7,420 nucleotides of DNA, from positions 1 to 7,420 of the forward strand of contig JAIOTM010000328.1 in assembly GCA_021106755.1 (NCBI GenBank), in the 5' to 3' direction. Position 1 is the stretch's first letter. Each line of letters begins with the position of its first letter. The position numbers were made by a program, and so were the translations under genes. Shown in pieces: positions 1-5,071 of the stretch. This stretch comes from Candidatus Cloacimonadota bacterium (GTDB lineage: Bacteria; Cloacimonadota; Cloacimonadia; Cloacimonadales; JAIOQZ01). A model generated the notes under the pieces. That model had not been told where the DNA came from and made no database searches. It was given only the letters and a program-made list of their open reading frames with translations.

Positions 1-1111
1 AACCTGCAAACGTAACATCTTGGGGATAATGATACAAAGTTTTGTATCACTTGGAGTTAGTACTATTTTGTGGTATGCTATCGGTTATTCGCTTTGTTTT
101 AGTGGAAGCGGTCCGATTATAGGTAATTTTGACAAAGCCTTTTTGATTGGTGTTAATTCATTATCTCCATTTGGAGAAGGCTTGATTCCTGAGTTTGTAT
201 TTTTTGCTTACCAAATGATGTTTGCAATAATAACACCAGCTCTTATTACAGGTGCTTTTACGGGCAGAGTTTCTTTCAAGGCGTATTTAATTTTTCTGGT
301 AGCTTGGCAATTGTTCGTTTACTATCCTTTTGTTCATATGCTTTGGGGTGACGGAATTCTTGCCGAATGGGGAGTTAGAGACTTTGCTGGCGGAATAGTT
401 GTCCATGTTACTGCTGGTTTTGCTGCTTTGGCTTCTGTTATTTTTGTGGGCGAAAGAAAAAACAAGAATTCTAAACCAAATAGTGTTCCGTTAGTTGCTG
501 TAGGTACTGGATTATTGTGGTTCGGCTGGTATGGCTTTAACGCCGGTAGTGAATTGCAAGTAGATAATATTACTGTACAAGCTTTTGTAAATACAGATAT
601 TGCTGCCTCATTTGCAGCTATTACTTGGTTGTTTATAGAATGGCGTAAAGAGAAAAAACCAAAATTTGTTGGTTTAATGACCGGGGCAGTAGCAGGTTTG
701 GCAACAATTACGCCAGCCGCAGGTTTTGTGCCTGTTTGGGCTGCCGCTATTATTGGTATAGCCTCTGGTATTGGTTGCTATTATGCTGTAGCTTTGAAAA
801 ATAAATTGAATTGGGACGACGCACTTGATGTTTGGGGAGTACACGGGGTAGGTAATTTTATCGGAACAATGCTTTTAGGTGTTTTTGCTACATTGTCACT
901 GAATCCCGCCGGAGGAGAAGGACTGATAACAGGGAACACTTCATTTTTCCTTAAACAATTGCTAACAGCCATTGTAGCGGCAAGTTATGCGTTTATCTTC
1001 ACTTATGCGATGCTTTGGGGAATTAATAAAATTACAGTTGTAAGAGTACACGATGAACACGAAAGTACAGGACTTGATAAAGCACTTCACGATGAAGATG
1101 CTTATACTTAG
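1..1111 (+). CDS. amt: Ammonium transporter (Amt/MEP/Rh family), 5'-truncated by the window
   Basis: Inner-membrane channel that brings ammonium/ammonia into the cell. The reading frame is open to the left edge (codons run from base 2), so the true start lies outside; the TTG at 20 is not a believable start because family-like sequence continues before it. Numbering from that TTG, the family landmarks are present: FAIITPALITGAF (68-80), WGDG (109-112), the recruitment aspartate D121 in RDFAGG, the first pore histidine H129 in VVHVTAG, LWFGWYGFNAGS (166-177), and the second pore histidine H275 in VWGVHGVGNF. The C-tail ends GLDKALHDEDAYT, the conserved cytoplasmic tail that in studied Amt proteins contacts the PII protein GlnK. 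Only the first membrane segments are missing. No glnB/glnK-like gene follows; whether one precedes cannot be seen. The downstream neighbour is convergent. Family assignment is secure; specificity for ammonium is inferred from the intact twin histidines. Confidence 0.96.
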   Translation, partial: TCKRNILGIMIQSFVSLGVSTILWYAIGYSLCFSGSGPIIGNFDKAFLIGVNSLSPFGEGLIPEFVFFAYQMMFAIITPALITGAFTGRVSFKAYLIFLVAWQLFVYYPFVHMLWGDGILAEWGVRDFAGGIVVHVTAGFAALASVIFVGERKNKNSKPNSVPLVAVGTGLLWFGWYGFNAGSELQVDNITVQAFVNTDIAASFAAITWLFIEWRKEKKPKFVGLMTGAVAGLATITPAAGFVPVWAAAIIGIASGIGCYYAVALKNKLNWDDALDVWGVHGVGNFIGTMLLGVFATLSLNPAGGEGLITGNTSFFLKQLLTAIVAASYAFIFTYAMLWGINKITVVRVHDEHESTGLDKALHDEDAYT

Positions 1112-1114
1112 GCG

Positions 1115-1132
1115 AACCTGAAAAATCAGGTT
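1115..1132. terminator. Weak stem-loop just after the ammonium transporter gene
   Basis: Perfect 7-bp stem AACCTGA/TCAGGTT with an AAAA loop, beginning 3 bases after the stop codon at 1109-1111. On the plus strand only a short T run (TTTC) follows, so it is a poor intrinsic terminator by itself. Its position at the end of the gene and between convergent genes is what suggests a termination or mRNA-end role. Confidence 0.4.
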
Positions 1133-1160
1133 TCGATCTAAATTATCGGTAGTTGTTAAA

Positions 1161-1174
1161 AGCAAAAAATTGCT
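1161..1174 (-). terminator. Weak stem-loop with T-run for the leftward transcripts
   Basis: Read on the minus strand this is AGCAA-TTTT-TTGCT followed by TTTAAC, a 5-bp stem and a short T tract about 90 bases after the stop of the small membrane protein gene. The stem is short and AT-rich. A 6-bp pair TGTAAA (1179-1184) / TTTACA (1207-1212) lies just to the right of it and could extend the structure. The rest of the 1112-1262 gap shows no gene. Confidence 0.25.
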
Positions 1175-1262
1175 CGACTGTAAAACAAGGCAGGCGAAAG
1201 CAGACGTTTACAAGTTGTATGTCAACAATCTTCTCTGCCCAGTTGAGAATTTAATCAAAAGA

Positions 1263-1742
1263 CTACTCTTCTCCCTCGCACTCGCTCTCTTCCTCTTCCA
1301 ACTCAGGCAAAATATGTTCTTCGAGCAGTAGAGCATTATCTTTCAGAGCAGTTTCGAGATGTGATAGAGACCAGTTGCCTTCGTGCCTTCCAATACCTTT
1401 CATAAACAGAGGGAAATGCACAAAGTCTCTTTTTGTGCTATCTATCATCGCTGAGAATTTGCCATCAATAACAACCGCGAAAGGGAAGTGTGTTTCCGGC
1501 AGGTCATACTTGCGTATTAGTTCAATGTTTACCGAATCTTCGATATCGTAATAAGTTATCTCGTACTTCTCTTTGTACTGGTTTAGAATATCATTTGTTT
1601 TTGCAAGCGTTTCCAGAGACGGCTTCTTGTTTTTATGGAAGACTTCAACCGTTTTCAAAGGTTCCTTTTTGAGGATTATGAGAAATAGAGTTGCTAAACA
1701 AATGAATACTATTATCAAGGCTCTTGCTCTTCTTTTAGGCAT
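1263..1742 (-). CDS. Small membrane-anchored protein with thioredoxin-fold-like domain, no CXXC
   Basis: 159 residues, not recognised as a named family. A basic N-terminus (KRRAR, 3-7) precedes one hydrophobic segment (about 8-24), so it is probably a signal anchor with the rest of the protein outside the cytoplasmic membrane. Residues about 31-135 have the order of a thioredoxin-like fold: strand TVEVFHK (31-37), helix (43-60), strand EITYYDI (61-67), helix, then HFPFAVVIDGKFSA (85-98), where P87 sits as the cis-proline before a strand would. The CXXC site expected after the first strand is absent (KNKKPSLE instead), and the only cysteines are C15 in the anchor and C155 in the tail. The tail (146-159) is strongly acidic, almost all Glu. 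The start is supported by AAGGAGA at 1749-1755, 6 bases before ATG. Gene reality is very likely; the fold is an inference from pattern, and any redox role is unlikely without the cysteines. Confidence 0.8.
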   Translation of the reverse strand: MPKRRARALIIVFICLATLFLIILKKEPLKTVEVFHKNKKPSLETLAKTNDILNQYKEKYEITYYDIEDSVNIELIRKYDLPETHFPFAVVIDGKFSAMIDSTKRDFVHFPLFMKGIGRHEGNWSLSHLETALKDNALLLEEHILPELEEEESECEGEE

Positions 1743-1764
1743 AACTTATCTCCTTAGATGTGAC

Positions 1765-1793
1765 TAACTATTCAGAAATTCTTTCTCTGTCAA
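1765..1793 (-). promoter_or_regulatory. Candidate promoter of the small membrane protein gene
   Basis: On the minus strand a perfect TTGACA (1788-1793) is followed after 17 bases by TAGTTA (1765-1770), a poor -10 match. The start of transcription would fall about 15 bases before the ribosome binding site. The -35 is good, the -10 weak, so the call is tentative; the gene could also be read through from the phosphate operon 197 bases upstream. Confidence 0.3.
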
Positions 1794-1939
1794 GATATAA
1801 ACCTCCGGCTTCGCCAAACGGTATCCTTTGGATGAAACCCTCAACTTTCTTATACTAAATCGCTCTTTCTCCCCGCCCGTGAAGTGGGAAAGGAAATGTT
1901 GTATTCGACATCTGATTCTAACTGTAATCATTTCTTATT
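1794..1939. other. Intergenic stretch after the phosphate transporter, possible repeat remnant
   Basis: No supported gene. It holds an imperfect bulged stem (CTTT 1865-1868 and CCC 1871-1873 against GGG 1886-1888 and AAAG 1889-1892), not followed by a T tract on the minus strand, so not a convincing terminator. The part around 1783-1858 lacks stops in more than one frame on both strands yet has no start with a good ribosome site, which may mark a dispersed intergenic repeat or gene remnant. Only one copy is in the window, so repetition cannot be shown here. Confidence 0.3.
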
Positions 1940-3010
1940 TTATGGTTGCAGATTCATTGTCTGGATTACTACCTGCTGTTCAAAAACATTCTGCATCACA
2001 TAGAGGGTAAAAAAAGTAATAATGCAGGCTATCAAAGGTGTAACAACCCAGCCGATGGAAATTCTGCCCAGCACCTTAAAATTAATGTTACGTCCGCCCT
2101 TAGCGAGAGCAATGCCTAACACTGCTCCTACTATCGCCTGAGAACTTGATACCGGCACAAGTGGAAACGATGGCAATCCCCAGTTAGTCAACAGCATCTT
2201 AAGCGACTTGGAACCAAATAAAAACAGCACTAAAGACTCAGACATCACGACAATAAGTCCTGCTATAGGCGACATACGAAAAATTTCGTTGCCTACTGTG
2301 CGAATAACCTTGTAAGAATAGGTAAACACTCCCACTCCGATAGCTATACTGCCGAGAAGAAACAGCACCTGCGTACTTGAAAGCCATTGTGCTCCGTTTA
2401 TGGTCAATCCCTCAAACGGAAACGTTGGAACAAATACACCCATCGCGTTGGCAATGTTGTTAGCACCAAGGCTGTAAGCTCCAAAAGCACCGACAACAAT
2501 GTACATAGTTCTGGTAAAAACATCTTGCTTGAGCAGGTGGATATTGCTGTGTTTCAAAATAAAATTGAAGAGAAGAAAGAGTGAAGAAGCAAATACTCCC
2601 GCCAGAACCGGAGAGAAAATCCATGTAGCAACAATATCCGCCATAATTGACCAGTCTGTATTAAAACCAGTAAAGAAATTCCAGCCAATAATGCCGCCCA
2701 CAATCGCCTGTGAAGTGGAGACTGGCAATCCCACTTTTGTCATCAGAAAAACTGTTACTGCTACTGCCAACGCCACTGTAAACGAACCAGCTAAAGCATT
2801 TACCGCTCCTAACCTGCCAAGAGTCGATGCCGCGCCACCGCCTTCAAGAACCGCTCCCGCTATAACAAAAACAGAGGTAATTGCCGCGGCTGTATAGAAC
2901 CTGACCATTTTGGTGCCAACTGCCGGACCAAAGATATTAGCGGCGTTATTAGCTCCCAGTGACCAGGCGAGAAACAATCCGCTGGTGAGAAAAAAGAGAG
3001 AAGAACTCAT
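1940..3010 (-). CDS. pit: Inorganic phosphate transporter, Pit family
   Basis: Low-affinity, cation-coupled phosphate uptake across the cytoplasmic membrane. The protein is 356 residues and hydrophobic throughout, with the inverted-duplicated plan of the PiT (PF01384) family: GANNAAN (19-25) and PVSTSQAIVG (96-105) in the first half are echoed by GANNIAN (182-188) and PVSSSQAIVG (286-295) in the second. WIFSP (130-134) and WVVTP (321-325) form a third matched pair. The paired GANN and P-V-S motifs form the phosphate/cation site in this family. It is shorter than E. coli PitA (about 500 residues) but matches the short bacterial type that travels with a DUF47 protein. Its ATG overlaps the TGA of that upstream gene (ATGA, 3007-3010) and has no SD of its own, so translation is probably coupled. 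Substrate direction and ion (proton or sodium) cannot be read from sequence. Confidence 0.96.
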   Translation of the reverse strand: MSSSLFFLTSGLFLAWSLGANNAANIFGPAVGTKMVRFYTAAAITSVFVIAGAVLEGGGAASTLGRLGAVNALAGSFTVALAVAVTVFLMTKVGLPVSTSQAIVGGIIGWNFFTGFNTDWSIMADIVATWIFSPVLAGVFASSLFLLFNFILKHSNIHLLKQDVFTRTMYIVVGAFGAYSLGANNIANAMGVFVPTFPFEGLTINGAQWLSSTQVLFLLGSIAIGVGVFTYSYKVIRTVGNEIFRMSPIAGLIVVMSESLVLFLFGSKSLKMLLTNWGLPSFPLVPVSSSQAIVGAVLGIALAKGGRNINFKVLGRISIGWVVTPLIACIITFFTLYVMQNVFEQQVVIQTMNLQP

Positions 3011-3651
3011 ATCTGACGTTTAATCGTGAAAATAGCGAGACGGTCGGCTACTTCTTCGGCGTAATCAGAAATGCTTTCAATATAGTGAATAAAAACACGT
3101 AATTGATTCTTACGCGCAAGTTCAATATCCATGGCGAACACCTGCCTCAGAATCTGTTCACCTTTGCGGTCTGCTTCAGATTCGAACATGTGCACCCGCT
3201 GAATGTACTCGTTAACGCGCGACTGATCATTAAAGTATGATCTGAAAGCTCCGAGGAACGCGTCAACGGCTTCTAAGGAAGCCTCCGTAAGTTGCTCAAA
3301 CATTTTATCTAACTCGTTCGGAATTTCAGGTTTCTCTATTGAAAATTGCAGCAGTGTTTCCTTCATGATATCAATCACATTATCGGTTTTTTCCAGAAGT
3401 GCCAGAACAGCGCCCCGTGCTTCAGGAATAAGGGTGTACGAATAAAGAGTACGCTCAATATCGCGTCGCAGTTCATCCGCGTTGCCTTCTAACATGGCAA
3501 CCTGCTTTAACTGTTCTTCGAAGCTTACGTTATCTTCGTGCAGATAGTCGTAAATCGCCTTCTTGAATAGCACCGATGCTTTTGAGATATACACCCTAAA
3601 GTCATCAATATCTTTAATCAGCTTCTCTGTTTTACGAAAAAATACTGGCAT
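3007..3651 (-). CDS. DUF47 / PhoU-like partner of the Pit transporter
   Basis: 214-residue, cytoplasmic, nearly all-helical protein of the DUF47 (PhoU-like, PF01865) family, whose genes commonly sit directly before pit and whose products are thought to modulate the transporter. Two copies of the PhoU-type metal-binding pattern are visible: LEGNADELRRD (54-64) with EKTDNVID (87-94) in the first three-helix bundle, and FESEADRKG (156-164) with ESISDYAEE (192-200) in the second. Acidic residues at the E-xxx-D spacing would hold clustered metal ions. AGAGGT at 3659-3664 lies 7 bases before the ATG. The gene is first in the operon and overlaps pit by 4 bases. The link to phosphate transport is firm from family and context; the mechanism (gating, signalling) is inference. 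No pho regulator or high-affinity pst genes are in the window. Confidence 0.93.
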   Translation of the reverse strand: MPVFFRKTEKLIKDIDDFRVYISKASVLFKKAIYDYLHEDNVSFEEQLKQVAMLEGNADELRRDIERTLYSYTLIPEARGAVLALLEKTDNVIDIMKETLLQFSIEKPEIPNELDKMFEQLTEASLEAVDAFLGAFRSYFNDQSRVNEYIQRVHMFESEADRKGEQILRQVFAMDIELARKNQLRVFIHYIESISDYAEEVADRLAIFTIKRQI

Positions 3652-3680
3652 TTAAATTACCTCTCTTCTTCCTTTGCGAT

Positions 3681-3727
3681 GACAATGTCTATGAATTACC
3701 AATATAATAGAACATACTGACATTGTA
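3681..3727. promoter_or_regulatory. Paired near-palindromic 9-mers, candidate operator of the phosphate operon
   Basis: GACAATGTC (3681-3689) is a perfect odd-centred palindrome, and GACATTGTA (3719-3727) is its near copy 38 bases away. Together they also form an 8-bp inverted repeat, ACAATGTC (3682-3689) against GACATTGT (3719-3726). One copy overlaps the -35 of the proposed operon promoter and the other lies just after the predicted transcription start. This arrangement fits a repressor bridging two sites. On the minus strand the first site reads TTGTCAT, 6 of 7 bases of an E. coli-style Pho-box half, but the second 7-mer at the 11-base spacing is missing, so PhoB control is not claimed. 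Confidence 0.45.
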
Positions 3728-3728
3728 A
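3701..3728 (-). promoter_or_regulatory. Candidate promoter of the DUF47-pit operon
   Basis: On the minus strand TATATT (3701-3706) matches the -10 consensus at 5 of 6 positions. A weak -35, TTACAA (3723-3728), lies 16 bases upstream. Predicted start is near 3695, giving a leader of about 43 bases that contains the ribosome site. The 102-base gap holds no other good -10. Confidence 0.4.
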
Positions 3729-3753
3729 GAGAAATCCATTGCCGAAGTAAAGG

Positions 3754-4881
3754 CTAAAATAGCGAGAAGTATTTCTTAAACAGATAAAGTCGATTTCGAC
3801 TGGTTCCAGTTGTTTCGACAATCATACCTTCTTTCATTAAATCATTAACAATATTTCTGATTGATCGATCAGTAATCGAAAGACTTTTTGAAATATCTTT
3901 CACATGTAGAAATGGCGTTTGATAAAAAAGCTCAATTACTCTCCTCACATTATCTGCTCTACTTCTCAATTTTGTAGATAGGATGTCCGTTTCATTTTTC
4001 AATATCAATATTTTATTAAATGTATCTATACTTTTGCCAGCGATTTCAATGACTGCCTGCAAGAAGAATTTTATCCAATGAATTATATCATCTTCATCAT
4101 GTCCATGTGATAGAGCATCATAATACGATGCCCGATTTCTTTCAAAAAAATCGGATAAATACAGAGTAGGCTGTTTCAGCAAACCAAAATTCACAAGATA
4201 CAAAGTTATCATCAACCGACCAATTCTGCCATTACCATCCAGAAATGGATGGATAGTTTCAAACTGGTAATGACTTAGAGCAATCTTTATCAAGTGTGGA
4301 ACTTGAATATCAGGAGCGTGCCAGAAATTTTCCAAATCACTCATTAAATCATTTATTTCATCATGACCTGGTGGAATAAACACAGCATCAGACAAACCGG
4401 AGCCTCCTATCCAATTTTGACTTTTCCTGAATTCGCCTGGTGTTTTATGTTCTCCACGTACACTACTCATCAATATTTTGTGAGTATTGCACAATAATCT
4501 GCTTGATAATGGTAAAGTTTCTAATTCTTCGATGGACTGGTTAATTGCTTTAATATAATTATAAACTTCCTGCCAGTCATCCCGACGTTCTGGTAATATA
4601 TCCTCTTTAGCCATTACTGCTTCATCCATTTTTGTTTTAGTACCTTCAATGCGACTGGAGGTGTTTGCCTCTTTGACAATGTGCATTTTAATAAACAAAT
4701 CTACATTGGGTACGATGATGGAGAATGCGTTTAATTCACCCAAAGACTGAGTTGCCTTTTCCAGTAGAACATTGATGGACGGATCGAGCCAAATCCAGTT
4801 TTTGTTGATTGGTTGCGGAGAAAAACTTTTATATTGATATTGTTGCTTATGTGTACCTGCTTTAAATTCTTCCAATTTCAT
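3754..4881 (-). CDS. fic: Class II Fic protein (AMP-transferase) with C-terminal winged helix
   Basis: 375 residues, cytoplasmic. Fic enzymes usually transfer AMP from ATP to a hydroxyl side chain of a target protein. Domains in order: a Fic_N region (about 20-95) holding the autoinhibitory motif SSRIEG (75-80, matching S/TxxxEG); the Fic domain (about 110-285) with the complete catalytic motif HPFLDGNGRIGR (211-222), catalytic H211, phosphate-binding GNGR and R222; and a winged helix (about 308-372), HVKDISKSLSITDRSIRNIV plus a wing ending NRLYLF. Glu79 in an N-terminal helix makes it a class II, self-inhibited enzyme, so no separate antitoxin is expected, and none is adjacent. The architecture and length resemble the Shewanella oneidensis Fic protein of known structure. 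AGGAG (4887-4891) lies 5 bases before the ATG. The gene is clearly more AT-rich than the flanking ones, suggesting transfer. Its target protein is unknown. It may bind DNA at the repeat array directly upstream. Confidence 0.94.
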   Translation of the reverse strand: MKLEEFKAGTHKQQYQYKSFSPQPINKNWIWLDPSINVLLEKATQSLGELNAFSIIVPNVDLFIKMHIVKEANTSSRIEGTKTKMDEAVMAKEDILPERRDDWQEVYNYIKAINQSIEELETLPLSSRLLCNTHKILMSSVRGEHKTPGEFRKSQNWIGGSGLSDAVFIPPGHDEINDLMSDLENFWHAPDIQVPHLIKIALSHYQFETIHPFLDGNGRIGRLMITLYLVNFGLLKQPTLYLSDFFERNRASYYDALSHGHDEDDIIHWIKFFLQAVIEIAGKSIDTFNKILILKNETDILSTKLRSRADNVRRVIELFYQTPFLHVKDISKSLSITDRSIRNIVNDLMKEGMIVETTGTSRNRLYLFKKYFSLF

Positions 4882-4903
4882 ATTTTCTCCTGCTTTTTAT
4901 TGA

Positions 4904-4932
4904 AAAATACATTCCTTTGTCAATTCTGCGAA
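4904..4932 (-). promoter_or_regulatory. Candidate promoter of the fic gene
   Basis: On the minus strand TTCGCA (4927-4932, 4 of 6) and TATTTT (4904-4909, 4 of 6) are separated by 17 bases. This predicts a start near 4897 and a leader of about 16 bases, just enough to hold the AGGAG site. The repeat array begins 4 bases upstream of the -35. Both boxes are weak, which would suit a promoter needing, or blocked by, a protein on the array. Confidence 0.3.
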
Positions 4933-4936
4933 AATG

Positions 4937-5010
4937 CTTACGGAAATTTGAGCGGTTTTATTTCCGCATAGATTCCCTTACGGAAATTTAAGCACATCTA
5001 TTTCCGTAAG
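4937..5010. repeat. Two-unit, 40-bp-period inverted-repeat array upstream of fic
   Basis: CTTACGGAAATTTGAGC (4937-4953) recurs as CTTACGGAAATTTAAGC (4977-4993) with one mismatch in 17, exactly 40 bases apart. Each is followed by TATTTCCG (4959-4966 and 4999-5006), also 40 bases apart. Each unit is therefore a dyad. The second is a perfect 11-bp inverted repeat, CTTACGGAAAT (4977-4987) / ATTTCCGTAAG (5000-5010); the first keeps 7 bp, CGGAAAT (4941-4947) / ATTTCCG (4960-4966). Both have 12-base centres. Successive half-sites are 19, 21 and 19 bases apart, close to two helical turns each, so all four would face one side of the helix. The position just upstream of fic, whose product has a winged helix, suggests an operator array. 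That role is inferred; the repeats themselves are directly visible. Confidence 0.85.
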
Positions 5011-5071
5011 AAAAAAAGGTAGGAAGATTTTCGACAAGTTTTTTTTCATACAGAGTTCTTCAAAAGCTGAT

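Noticed and set aside
781..1165. Antisense open frames over the ammonium transporter end
   Set aside because: They lie opposite a strongly conserved coding sequence, have no ribosome sites and look like no known protein.
1765..1793. Nine-residue leader peptide from a TTG after GGAGG on the minus strand
   Set aside because: The start is non-ATG, the peptide is very short, and it shows no regulatory codon pattern or attenuator structure. The same bases serve better as a -35 box.
2387..2897. Plus-strand open frames opposite the phosphate transporter
   Set aside because: They mirror the codon structure of the real gene and overlap each other in different frames, with no start signals.
3681..3727. 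Classical Pho box
   Set aside because: Only a single 7-mer resembling a CTGTCAT half is present, without the second half at the required 11-base spacing.
3754..4881. Two-gene Fic/Doc toxin-antitoxin module
   Set aside because: No small partner gene is adjacent, and the inhibitory motif SSRIEG is inside the same protein, as in class II Fic enzymes.
4894..4923. TTGACA-based promoter for fic
   Set aside because: TTGACA (4918-4923) with TAAAAA (4894-4899) would start the transcript on or past the AGGAG ribosome site, leaving no usable leader.
4937..5010. CRISPR-like array
   Set aside because: Only two units, the period is 40 with internally palindromic, partly repeated content, and there are no distinct spacers and no cas genes. 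It fits an operator array better.
4977..5017. Intrinsic terminator from the 11-bp hairpin beside a homopolymer run
   Set aside because: On the plus strand the hairpin is followed by A, not T. On the minus strand the T run comes before the hairpin. The orientation is wrong for both.
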